This document shows positions 14,732 through 22,466 of a DNA stretch of 64,000 nucleotides, piece by piece. The first letter of the stretch is position 1, and every line of letters begins with the position of its first letter. The position numbers and the translations under genes were made by a program. The stretch is taken from positions 29,164-93,163 of IMG/VR virus record IMGVR_UViG_3300026518_000008. One strand, written 5' to 3'. Source of the DNA: a virus. The notes below the pieces were generated by a model. It made no database searches. It had not been told where the DNA came from and was given only the letters and a program-made list of their open reading frames with translations.

Positions 14732-16093
14732 ATGAGTAAATACTTATACGGAGACAATAGCAACATAATAGAGGGTAGTGTAGTAGAGTGCTTAATAGAC
14801 TATGATGACAAATTTACTAAAGGTAAACTATATATAGTAAAAAGTATTGTGCCTAAACAAGTAACTGATGACAAAGGATGCATAGACGAATTTTGTTCAT
14901 GGGATCATTTTAAACTAGTGCAAACAGCACCTGGTTCTGAAGTAAAACCAGATGATGATTATATAGAAATAAATAGTCTAAAGATTTTACAGGTATACAA
15001 AATGTATGATGAGTGGGTCACAGGAAATAGTGTACATGGAAAAGGGCCAGCAGAATATCATGAACGTAAAAACATTATCAAGCTATTAAAACAACAATCA
15101 CAAACTAAACGCACTGAATTCATAGAATGTAAGATTAGAGTAACACCTGGTACAGTAGAGGCTATTGCTGCAAAGTTAGATGAATATGGATTATGTAATA
15201 AACCTAAATGCAAAATAACTATATCTGACGATGTAGGAAGTTATTTTATTAATAACACCTACATAGGCTTTAACAGGAACGATAAAGTTGGTGAAAAGTT
15301 CTTCGAAGAACATAGATACAAAGAAGTCTATTGGGTAGATGGTGACTTATCATTTGAAAAACCTTCTATACAATTCACATACCCTATGTGGTTTAAATGG
15401 CACAATTCTCCAAAAGTAGTAAAGTTTACATCTATAGACTGTTATGAAGTAGTAATACCAGCAGAAGATACATATGCTATGGGAGTTGGAGAGATTGATT
15501 CTAACGCGTTGCCTCACACTGAGGACCAATGGGTACAGGTACCTGAACCGATAGCAGACTATGAGTACCCGTTATGGGTTCGCCATAACACAACTGGTAA
15601 TATTTATAAGTATGTGCGTTTGCAAACTTGTATATGGGAATGTTACAACAGTAGATATGAAGGCACAACACCTCATACCAATAACTGCTTTACACAAATA
15701 CCTGAACCAACTCCTAGCCATATACCGTATGAAGCACTACAAGATATTCCAAAGCAAACACCAATAGACTGCGTCTCAGACGCCAACACACCAAACATAA
15801 AGGATAACACAATGGAAACACAAATCACAGTAGCTATGACAGCTAAAGAGTATGCTAAATATAATAAATCTAACAGTACACCAATTAGAGTCAAAACTGA
15901 TTTAGAATTAGCTAAGAAACATTTAACGCAATGGTTCAACGCAAATGGAGCTGCATACCAATCGGCTAGATATCAATCATCTAAATCTGCCGAAAAAGAA
16001 CTACAGAGACCAGACCGCATAGGATGGACTTATCGCACATACACATTATCGGCATCTGAAACTACAGATATACCTACTAAATCATTGATTTAA
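14732..16093 (+). CDS. Large hypothetical protein with one repeat domain, 453 aa
   Basis: Start at 14732 after AAAAGGAGATACAAA. Residues about 12-70 match the repeat domain of the 10232 and 11018 proteins (S-V-V-E-C, G-K-L-Y-I-V, H-F-K-L-V). A second part (about 75-330) has two Trp/Pro-rich similar segments with Y-P-M-W-F-K-W-H and Y-P-L-W-V-R-H-N, followed by a basic C-terminal helical region (about 380-450). No family recognised. Codon use follows the 13.3-14.6 kb island. A CTGGTTCTG copy near 14931 codes P-G-S-E. Confidence 0.65.
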   Translation: MSKYLYGDNSNIIEGSVVECLIDYDDKFTKGKLYIVKSIVPKQVTDDKGCIDEFCSWDHFKLVQTAPGSEVKPDDDYIEINSLKILQVYKMYDEWVTGNSVHGKGPAEYHERKNIIKLLKQQSQTKRTEFIECKIRVTPGTVEAIAAKLDEYGLCNKPKCKITISDDVGSYFINNTYIGFNRNDKVGEKFFEEHRYKEVYWVDGDLSFEKPSIQFTYPMWFKWHNSPKVVKFTSIDCYEVVIPAEDTYAMGVGEIDSNALPHTEDQWVQVPEPIADYEYPLWVRHNTTGNIYKYVRLQTCIWECYNSRYEGTTPHTNNCFTQIPEPTPSHIPYEALQDIPKQTPIDCVSDANTPNIKDNTMETQITVAMTAKEYAKYNKSNSTPIRVKTDLELAKKHLTQWFNANGAAYQSARYQSSKSAEKELQRPDRIGWTYRTYTLSASETTDIPTKSLI

Positions 16094-16103
16094 TGGATAT
16101 GTC

Positions 16104-16349
16104 ATGTCAGTTGTATCAGAAGAATATTCAGACCTAATGCTTGATAGAGCATTTGAGCATAAACTTGAACAACAGGAAGAGAAGTTGCATAATCTTAATA
16201 TGTCATCTGATAGAGAATATGCTATTGAATATGTAATTGATAGATATCAACTTGCAGATTGCAGAGAATCTCTACGGTCAGCTATTGATTATCTTAATTC
16301 TTATGGATATGAATTATCGTTGAATGAACTTTTTGAAGATATATCATGA
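16104..16349 (+). CDS. Hypothetical acidic helical protein, 81 aa
   Basis: Starts after AATGGATATGTC. Mostly helical and acidic (E-H-K-L-E-Q-Q-E-E-K-L). Its stop overlaps the following ATG (ATGA-type). Not recognised. Confidence 0.6.
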   Translation: MSVVSEEYSDLMLDRAFEHKLEQQEEKLHNLNMSSDREYAIEYVIDRYQLADCRESLRSAIDYLNSYGYELSLNELFEDIS

Positions 16350-16498
16350 AAAGAAAATCATATATCACAAAAGGTAAAATAATTACTTCCTATATAGACA
16401 GAGAGGAGACTTTTGTAGTGATTCGTATACCATCTGGGAAAATCAATACATATTCTACTCGAACAAATGAAAAAGTTAGAGGTAAACATTATGCTTAG
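16346..16498 (+). CDS. Small basic protein, 50 aa
   Basis: ATG at 16346 overlaps the previous stop. Beta-rich, basic (K-R-K-S-Y-I-T-K-G-K). Not recognised. It overlaps the next start by eight bases. Confidence 0.5.
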   Translation: MKRKSYITKGKIITSYIDREETFVVIRIPSGKINTYSTRTNEKVRGKHYA

Positions 16499-16622
16499 AG
16501 ATTGGATTATGCTTACTAGCATATGGTTGTTTGGAGTTGCTGTTGGAACAGCTATGTGGGCTATCATTAATATTGAATATCTCACAAGAATTGCAGTAGA
16601 TATCTATAAAGGATATTTATAG
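16491..16622 (+). CDS. Membrane peptide, 43 aa
   Basis: ATG at 16491 with AGAGGTAAACATT upstream. One membrane helix (I-W-L-F-G-V-A-V-G-T-A-M-W-A-I-I). Part of a run of tightly overlapped tiny genes. Confidence 0.5.
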   Translation: MLRDWIMLTSIWLFGVAVGTAMWAIINIEYLTRIAVDIYKGYL

Positions 16623-16646
16623 CAATAATTATATAGAGGAATATAT

Positions 16647-16784
16647 ATGAAAATAGAGATTACTAGAGACTCAGAGACAGCAAAATGGAAATTCATCTAC
16701 AATGGTGAAACTATAACAGAGCAGAAAACATTATCGAAGTTGCTTCACAAGGCTCACAAATATATGAAGTCACAAGGATTATAG
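16647..16784 (+). CDS. Small basic protein, 45 aa
   Basis: ATG at 16647 after GAGGAATATAT. A beta hairpin then a basic helix (K-L-L-H-K-A-H-K-Y-M-K). Unknown. Confidence 0.5.
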   Translation: MKIEITRDSETAKWKFIYNGETITEQKTLSKLLHKAHKYMKSQGL

Positions 16785-16785
16785 T

Positions 16786-16854
16786 ATGAACATTTTGTTT
16801 TTATTATTACCTATTGTAACAATACTTTTTATAGTATTTATTATCGACGATTAG
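16786..16854 (+). CDS. Membrane peptide, 22 aa
   Basis: ATG at 16786 after AAGGATTATAGT. Almost entirely one hydrophobic helix ending I-I-D-D. It lies two bases after the previous stop and nine before thyX. Confidence 0.35.
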   Translation: MNILFLLLPIVTILFIVFIIDD

Positions 16855-16863
16855 GATGCTATT

Positions 16864-17706
16864 ATGAACACAACACACACACAGACAATAGCAGGAATTG
16901 CTTATTCAGAACCAGAGGTATGCTTACTTCATTCAACACCACTTGTGAATGCAGAGATTGCAGCTCGTACTGCTTATGATAGTTTTGACTTATCAGAACA
17001 TGAACAGGTTAGAGACTTTAATCATTACGCAGTACCGGATATCCCTGGTTCTAAGTTGTTACATCAGTTATCTCATGTATATTTCCATCATTCTGTATTA
17101 GAGCATATATCATTTACATTTGATATTTCCAATACATCTCGTGGAGTATTGCAAGAGTTATCTAGACACAGAATTGCTTCTTATACTGTGAGGTCTACTA
17201 GATATACGATGAGTAGAATCATTAATCTGTTTCTGGCTGATATGTTACACAACTATTCAAATACACATCCATCAGATTGGTTCCTCTCCGAGGGACTTAA
17301 TCTGAAGTTATTTGTTACCTCAGAACCAGAGTACAATTTTATTCAACTTACAGATATCTGGCAGAAATTAAAATATCAGTGGACACGAATAGGAGAGGAT
17401 GCATTCCTTGATCTATCTACTACAAAATCTATTCGTATTTCTTACGATGAGTATTCGCACAATCATGATCAATTTTATTCAGCAGCTATTCAGGCAAAAC
17501 AGAAGAGAAATGTTGGTGACAATTTCAAACACATAGTAAATGACAATTGGTCTACTGATTTAGTTATGACTATCAACCTCAGATCTCTGAAGAACTTTTT
17601 GGAACTTAGAGATTCTGGTGCTGCTTATTTTCAGATGCAATGGCTAGCAAAAACTATGAAGTCATATATTGATGATAGATATCTATCATTAATTGAGAGG
17701 AAATAG
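16864..17706 (+). CDS. thyX: Flavin-dependent thymidylate synthase
   Basis: Makes dTMP from dUMP with FAD, NADPH and methylene-tetrahydrofolate. The ThyX signature R101-H-R-I-A-S-x4-S111-T-R-Y is intact, and the upstream H-x-S-x-x-E-H-x-x-F-T-F substrate/FAD segment (about residues 76-87) is present. 280 aa is a normal length. Start after TAGGATGCTATT. It lies among small accessory genes, not next to the ribonucleotide reductase at 43.8 kb, but the two should cooperate in supplying DNA precursors. Two CAGAACCAG copies fall inside it (about 16903 and 17322), plus a near-copy at 17043. Confidence 0.93.
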   Translation: MNTTHTQTIAGIAYSEPEVCLLHSTPLVNAEIAARTAYDSFDLSEHEQVRDFNHYAVPDIPGSKLLHQLSHVYFHHSVLEHISFTFDISNTSRGVLQELSRHRIASYTVRSTRYTMSRIINLFLADMLHNYSNTHPSDWFLSEGLNLKLFVTSEPEYNFIQLTDIWQKLKYQWTRIGEDAFLDLSTTKSIRISYDEYSHNHDQFYSAAIQAKQKRNVGDNFKHIVNDNWSTDLVMTINLRSLKNFLELRDSGAAYFQMQWLAKTMKSYIDDRYLSLIERK

Positions 17707-17708
17707 AT

Positions 17709-17894
17709 ATGGAATTTTTAGATCTTGCTATCGCTATGTCACTATTTATATCTGGATTCAACTCATCAAGAGTTAATGTGTCTAGTTTTGCCATGGCTAT
17801 ACTTACAGTTGCTTTTGCATTTTCTATGTTTGTTATGTCTGCATTTTTTGCAGATAAATACATTCACTATATTATTACATTATTAGGAGATTAA
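17709..17894 (+). CDS. Small membrane protein, 61 aa
   Basis: Two hydrophobic segments (A-I-A-M-S-L-F-I-S-G and F-A-M-A-I-L-T-V-A-F-A-F-S-M-F-V-M). Start after GAGGAAATAGAT, two bases behind thyX. Unknown; holin-like shape but no lysis partner nearby. Confidence 0.6.
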   Translation: MEFLDLAIAMSLFISGFNSSRVNVSSFAMAILTVAFAFSMFVMSAFFADKYIHYIITLLGD

Positions 17895-17896
17895 TT

Positions 17897-18397
17897 ATGA
17901 TTACACTTACATCAGAGAACATCGAACTGTTAGAACATATATTGAACGAAGGACAAGTCACAGATAATGTCGGAGAGTATCAGAATATAGTATTTGGTAC
18001 AAGAGTAGACGATACTGGTGATTTTTATCGCATAGATACAGATGAGCTTCTTTCTTTTGATATTTATATGACAGATGACAAGAGACGTATTCTAGAGCTT
18101 GAGGCAGAAATTGCACAACTTAAAAGCATACAGGCATCAGTATGCTCTTCAGAGAACAGAAAAACACATATTCGACCTCAAGGTACACATCTGAAATCAG
18201 ACGAGGTATTGCAAATTGAGATGGATATGACGTCTGGAGTAAATAACAGATATATTGCTATTTCATATGGAATATCCGAGGCTACTGCATCTATTATTCG
18301 TAACGGGAAACACAAATTTTCTACATTTGGATTCAATATGGCTCAGAAAATTATGACACCCAGAAAATCTTCAGAGAAGAGTTCAGATGAGCAGTAA
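17897..18397 (+). CDS. Coiled-coil plus HTH protein, 166 aa
   Basis: Middle part (about 58-78) is a short coiled coil (R-R-I-L-E-L-E-A-E-I-A-Q-L-K). The C-terminal part carries a helix-turn-helix (N-N-R-Y-I-A-I-S-Y-G-I-S-E-A-T-A-S-I-I-R, about 115-135), typical of phage proteins with a recruited DNA-binding end. Likely a dimeric regulator. The gene overlaps the next by 11 bases. Confidence 0.55.
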   Translation: MITLTSENIELLEHILNEGQVTDNVGEYQNIVFGTRVDDTGDFYRIDTDELLSFDIYMTDDKRRILELEAEIAQLKSIQASVCSSENRKTHIRPQGTHLKSDEVLQIEMDMTSGVNNRYIAISYGISEATASIIRNGKHKFSTFGFNMAQKIMTPRKSSEKSSDEQ

Positions 18398-18701
18398 AAT
18401 ACCATTACATCCACTTATCACACCAGGTGACAATCAACACTATAATACTAGGCTTGATGGACAAAATTCTATTCTAGACTTAGAGTTAGAACTTACAGTT
18501 TGCCAGGCTATTGGAGCTTGCCTATGGAACATTCACAAATACTCCACTAGAACAAAAGGTCAGGATGATGCAGATTCTCGTAAGGCTGACAAATACAAAG
18601 AATATCTAGTAGAACTTGATCTGCTTAGTATTGACGGACTTGGATCTTGTAGAGTTATAAAAGCTTGGACTTATGCAGGAAAACAATGGAAATATATTTA
18701 A
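18387..18701 (+). CDS. DUF3310-like protein, 104 aa
   Basis: H-Y-N near residue 18, then V-C-Q-A-I-G-A-C-L-W-N-I-H-K-Y and D-S-R-K-A-D-K-Y-K-E-Y-L match the DUF3310 pattern (often annotated as phage nucleotide-kinase-like, with no proven activity). Helical. Start overlaps the upstream gene. Confidence 0.6.
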   Translation: MSSKIPLHPLITPGDNQHYNTRLDGQNSILDLELELTVCQAIGACLWNIHKYSTRTKGQDDADSRKADKYKEYLVELDLLSIDGLGSCRVIKAWTYAGKQWKYI

Positions 18702-18712
18702 AGGAACATTAC

Positions 18713-19141
18713 ATGAGAGTTATTATTAACAACGAACATTCAGATAGCGAGATACTACCACCAGAACTGGAGAGTATCATAGGATTTCAATTCGGTGAGG
18801 AAGTAAATATCCCAGTTGCTACATATAACGCTATTTTCAATCTTACATTTACGAATTCAGCTGGAATGCAACAGAACAGATTTAAAATCATAGTTATATC
18901 TATGGATGAATCACCAGAGGAAGTTGAGCAGAAGGCAGAGATAGATGCTGTAACTGCAGCTCAAGAGGAAGAGTTTGAACAGATTGTATTAACTCTTGAC
19001 AAATATGAGGCACTTCTATCAGGAGTTGCTACAGCTCATGCAAAACATGGTATCAGTACAGATTCTGCACCAAATTCTGCTATTGCATTATTTCTTCATC
19101 TAAATTCACCAGAGTTTACTACCTCAGAACCAGAGGAATAG
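18713..19141 (+). CDS. Hypothetical protein, 142 aa
   Basis: Start at 18713 after AAAGGAACATTAC. N-terminal half is beta (F-G-E-E-V-N-I-P-V, F-K-I-I-V-I-S-M), C-terminal half acidic helical. Ends T-S-E-P-E-E, written by a CAGAACCAG copy. No family recognised. Confidence 0.6.
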   Translation: MRVIINNEHSDSEILPPELESIIGFQFGEEVNIPVATYNAIFNLTFTNSAGMQQNRFKIIVISMDESPEEVEQKAEIDAVTAAQEEEFEQIVLTLDKYEALLSGVATAHAKHGISTDSAPNSAIALFLHLNSPEFTTSEPEE

Positions 19142-19144
19142 GAC

Positions 19145-19363
19145 ATGGACTTAATTGATAAAATTCAGGCTAGACGAGATGCGAATGAGATGGACTTTGG
19201 ATCTAAACCAAAGGCTAAACGTAAATCTCCTATTAAAATGGGAGCACAGCATGCTGCTAAGGTAACAGCTGTTAGAGCCGTCAGAGATGCGTTCGGACCT
19301 GGAATTGTTTCTGGTATACTTTCACTTCTTGTTAGAGATCAGATTACTAAGATAGGAAAATAG
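19145..19363 (+). CDS. Small basic protein, 72 aa
   Basis: Basic N-terminal half (K-P-K-A-K-R-K-S-P-I-K) and an Ala/Val helix with a hydrophobic C-terminal segment (G-I-V-S-G-I-L-S-L-L-V). It could bind nucleic acid or a membrane face. Unknown. Confidence 0.55.
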   Translation: MDLIDKIQARRDANEMDFGSKPKAKRKSPIKMGAQHAAKVTAVRAVRDAFGPGIVSGILSLLVRDQITKIGK

Positions 19364-19632
19364 CACACTCCTGGTTCTGATGGGTTGCAGTAGAAGGCTG
19401 TAATTAAATAGCGTCGCCGACTTAATCGGCGGAGCACCTTGCCCACACTATGTGAGAGATGAGTTATAAGACAGGAATAAAACCGCCTGCAGCTATAAGG
19501 TTCTTAGAAGTTAGCTTATTAAAGTGTAACCGGTCCACTTGTCTCTCATCGCCTGATTCATTTTGCAAAACGCATCACAGTCCCGTCCTATATGGACTCA
19601 CATTATATACATACATCTTGAAAGGATATAAT
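19364..19632 (+). ncRNA. Structured leader or small RNA, unassigned
   Basis: About 270 bases, richer in G+C than the surroundings, without a supported frame. CGCCGA-CTTAA-TCGGCG forms a strong hairpin near 19415. AGCTA/TAGCT near 19490-19516 encloses TAAG/CTTA. GATGAG near 19456 can pair with CTCATC near 19546. It immediately precedes a probably highly expressed gene, so a structured 5' leader or an independent small RNA is possible. Confidence 0.35.
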
Positions 19633-20004
19633 ATGTTAAAAGTGAACGAAACACTTAGCATCATGGTTGATGCAAACAAAGACGCTGGAGTTGATTCAGC
19701 AAAAATTATCGCAGGGAATATCCTTAACGATAGAGTGAATACGATTCTTATGAAAAACCTTCCTACTGGCATTAAACTTGTAGCAGGCTCATATCTTGAA
19801 TCTAATGTAGGTAAAGCGATTGTTGCTAACACCGTTGCTGGATTACTTATCCACACTATGCCAGAGAATGAGAAAGTTGCTATTGCCGCTGAGGCGATGA
19901 TTAAATCTGCATCATTAGCACTTGCTAGTTCTTTCAACATCGAAGAAATGATCAACGAGCTTCTTGACGGAGTTCCAGGTCTTACACCAGCTGCAGAGTT
20001 ATAG
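19633..20004 (+). CDS. Probably abundant helical protein, 123 aa
   Basis: Start at 19633 after AAAGGATATAAT. All-helical, Ala-rich (E-K-V-A-I-A-A-E-A-M-I-K-S-A-S-L-A-L-A-S-S-F), acidic C terminus. Codon choice (AAC, GGC, CTT, ATC) resembles the 3897 gene and points to strong expression. Followed by a 38-aa gene and a strong terminator, so it forms its own transcript. Function unknown; a structural or DNA-packing protein is conceivable. Confidence 0.65.
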   Translation: MLKVNETLSIMVDANKDAGVDSAKIIAGNILNDRVNTILMKNLPTGIKLVAGSYLESNVGKAIVANTVAGLLIHTMPENEKVAIAAEAMIKSASLALASSFNIEEMINELLDGVPGLTPAAEL

Positions 20005-20006
20005 TC

Positions 20007-20123
20007 ATGACTCTCGCAGAACGTCTAGCCGCGAAACAGGCTGAAGCAAAAGCATCAGGTTCAACAGAGATCAAAGTCGTTAAGACTACTTCACTGAAGA
20101 ATAATTCAGAATCAGGTAAATAG
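20007..20123 (+). CDS. Small lysine-rich protein, 38 aa
   Basis: ATG at 20007, two bases behind the previous stop. N-terminal Ala-rich helix (L-A-E-R-L-A-A-K-Q-A-E-A-K) and a basic tail. The same high-expression codon choice as the upstream gene supports it being real. Confidence 0.5.
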   Translation: MTLAERLAAKQAEAKASGSTEIKVVKTTSLKNNSESGK

Positions 20124-20142
20124 CTTTATCTATTTATATAGA

Positions 20143-20168
20143 CCTAGGGTTCTTCCCTGGGTTATTTT
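20143..20168 (+). terminator. Rho-independent terminator
   Basis: CCTAGGG-TTCTT-CCCTGGG (7 bp, one T-G) followed by TTATTTTATT. Separates the 19633-20123 unit from the E1/JAB cassette. Confidence 0.8.
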
Positions 20169-20244
20169 ATTCCACACTATTTTTATATATCAACTGATGT
20201 ATTTATTTATTAATATATCATTTTTTATATCAAAGGACACATAT

Positions 20245-21309
20245 ATGTATTTAGTAAAATACTTTAAAGATGAGATAAGACGCAGATATTTTGTTGATAG
20301 TAATAACAATTATGCTGCAAATATGATAGTTGATGAGAGATGTATAGTTTCTACATTATATAGTAGAGATATGGTTCAAAGAGATCACTATGTTATATCA
20401 GAATGGTTTTCTAATAAATATGGAATTAGACAACTTCCATTCAAATTTATGCTTCAGACATTGAATATCAGTGATAAAAAACTAAAATCCCTGGTTCTTG
20501 CAGTGAAACGAAAAAGACTAGAATTTGTTTTTGCAGGATTTGGAGGAACTGGTATGAATACTGCATATTGGTTACAGAAAATTCTTGACCATACAGGAGA
20601 TGTATACTTATTTAATAGCGTACATGTTTACGATGATGACGAGATTGAATTTTCAAATCTTTTTAGATTTCCACAGGATTTATCGTCATGTACAGAGAAC
20701 AAGAAAGCATTTATGTATACTAATAAAAACTCACTTGGTAGAAAGTATTATAAAGTAGCAGATACAATTAAATTTGTAAATCCATCTATTGAATATAGAT
20801 TTGCTAATGTAGAATTATTTGAACACACAGACTATACACATAGACTTTCGTTTGCAGACGATACTATTGTGTATGGAGCACCAGATCTTGCTACTCGAAA
20901 AGATGTTTCTCTTACTAATTGTAGATTCATAGCAGCTACTCATGGGGGAAATTCTTGCTCTATGACAGTACAGCCAGACATTGATGAGAACTTACAGACA
21001 GAGGGATATGGTGTAATACACTTGAACACATTTTTCTGGAATCAACTCGCTATGGCTATTGGACTTTTAGAGTTCCTTGCGGAGGACGATATTCAACAGA
21101 TAGAGACTACTGATATTAATTCAGATGGGACTCCTGTAATGAACCTTGATGGTACTACTTCTACAATACTTGCAGATGTGTCTAAATGGGATCAGGAAGG
21201 GCAAATATTTAAGTTCAGCTTTGAGGATTTTGTTGACTCTGGTTCATTTGGTAAAGCTTCCAGAATTCTTGATTTTAATATTACTAAAGACAATGGAGGA
21301 CGAGTATGA
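20245..21309 (+). CDS. E1/ThiF-like adenylating enzyme
   Basis: 354 aa from ATG 20245 (after AAAGGACACATAT). Rossmann-type nucleotide site G98-F-G-G-T-G103, then the E1/ThiF hallmark V-Y-D-D-D-E-I-E-F-S-N-L-F-R (about 128-141) and K153/K154. Later T-R-K-D-V-S-L-T-N-C and A-T-H-G-G-N-S-C-S-M-T-V align with the second half of MoeB/ThiF; the Cys here could be the thioester cysteine. The family activates a ubiquitin-like C terminus by adenylation. The next genes overlap or follow closely and include a JAB peptidase, so this is an E1-JAB cassette like PRTRC or Bil systems. The N-terminal 90 residues are unassigned. Confidence 0.75.
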   Translation: MYLVKYFKDEIRRRYFVDSNNNYAANMIVDERCIVSTLYSRDMVQRDHYVISEWFSNKYGIRQLPFKFMLQTLNISDKKLKSLVLAVKRKRLEFVFAGFGGTGMNTAYWLQKILDHTGDVYLFNSVHVYDDDEIEFSNLFRFPQDLSSCTENKKAFMYTNKNSLGRKYYKVADTIKFVNPSIEYRFANVELFEHTDYTHRLSFADDTIVYGAPDLATRKDVSLTNCRFIAATHGGNSCSMTVQPDIDENLQTEGYGVIHLNTFFWNQLAMAIGLLEFLAEDDIQQIETTDINSDGTPVMNLDGTTSTILADVSKWDQEGQIFKFSFEDFVDSGSFGKASRILDFNITKDNGGRV

Positions 21310-22454
21310 TATCATTTCAAAAACAAACAAGCACAATAGATCATGCTATCAAAAACACTGTTTTGGCTAAGTTAAATAGTGTTTTAGAGACATCTATGTC
21401 ACATACAAATCCAGATTTATATAATCCATCATCTAGTCTTGGCAAATCATTGTATCCAGTAGATATGACGCATGGACTTAGTACAGAAATAGGAATGTGG
21501 AGCAATTCCATGAAAGACGAGAGTTCTGTGCTTATTGATGCTATTGGTTCGGATACATTATCTTTTGGACCGGTTACACTGAGCGAGGGATTGTCATTGA
21601 TAAAAAATGAAATTACTTCTGGAACTTTCTATGGTGTAGTAGCTGTTAATAGCTTGACAAATGAACGAATAAATCCACTACATCCACTGATTGCTAAAGA
21701 GATATCTGAGAACTGGGATATTTACAAGGATCAGAAGTTTAATTTTTATATCTTTTCTGGAAATTGGAGGGGAGACCCAGATGCTGACCTTGAGTTATAC
21801 ACAAATAGTATAGTGCAGCTTTTATCAGAATACGGAGAAAGACAACTAATTTCATATGTTTCATCTACACTTGCCGTTGTTAATAATGACATAGAGATAC
21901 CTATAACATCAGATGAAAACGTTCAAGAAATATTGTATAACTACATGGACGGAAAAAGCATAGAATTAGTAGATTCTACATTATTAAAATTACCGAATGG
22001 AAATTCGCCATATTTTATTGTACCAGTGCAAATTGTTAGCGACGGAATTGCTTATCCTTACTATGGAACTTCATTGTTGCAGCAAGACATTCGCAATAGT
22101 GAGGATAGTGAAACAGAAGATCTATGGGGTACAGATTTGTCACCTATGGGATCTGCAAATATTGGAAATAATACAACTAATCCGACAGCATCTGAATTTT
22201 TCTCTGTATGTACTGGAGGACATGGCGTCGACGATTATGGTATGGCTACTATAAATCAGAGCAATCTTCAGTCTCCTATGAATTCTGAATGTTTATCTCC
22301 AGAATGGAGAGAATATGTAGCAGCTTGTCTCAACATTAGCTATGAGATATTTGACTCATTACTAGATTCCACTCCACAAAAAATACTTACTAGAGCAGAT
22401 TTTGATACTATACCAGAATGGTTAGAACATTTATCTACATTACATTTACATTAA
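21306..22454 (+). CDS. Possible E2-like (PRTRC-B-like) protein, 382 aa
   Basis: Overlaps the E1-like gene by four bases (ATGA). The C-terminal part has P-Y-F-I-V-P, then A-Y-P-Y-Y-G-T-S-L-L and F-F-S-V-C-T-G-G-H-G (about 245-310), the order of features in PRTRC protein B, which is an E2-like conjugating fold with a V-C-x-G cysteine. The N-terminal half is unassigned. The E2 reading rests on pattern and position between E1 and JAB genes and should be treated as a hypothesis. The alternative is a cassette-specific substrate or scaffold. Confidence 0.4.
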   Translation: MISFQKQTSTIDHAIKNTVLAKLNSVLETSMSHTNPDLYNPSSSLGKSLYPVDMTHGLSTEIGMWSNSMKDESSVLIDAIGSDTLSFGPVTLSEGLSLIKNEITSGTFYGVVAVNSLTNERINPLHPLIAKEISENWDIYKDQKFNFYIFSGNWRGDPDADLELYTNSIVQLLSEYGERQLISYVSSTLAVVNNDIEIPITSDENVQEILYNYMDGKSIELVDSTLLKLPNGNSPYFIVPVQIVSDGIAYPYYGTSLLQQDIRNSEDSETEDLWGTDLSPMGSANIGNNTTNPTASEFFSVCTGGHGVDDYGMATINQSNLQSPMNSECLSPEWREYVAACLNISYEIFDSLLDSTPQKILTRADFDTIPEWLEHLSTLHLH

Positions 22455-22466
22455 AGGATTGTACAC

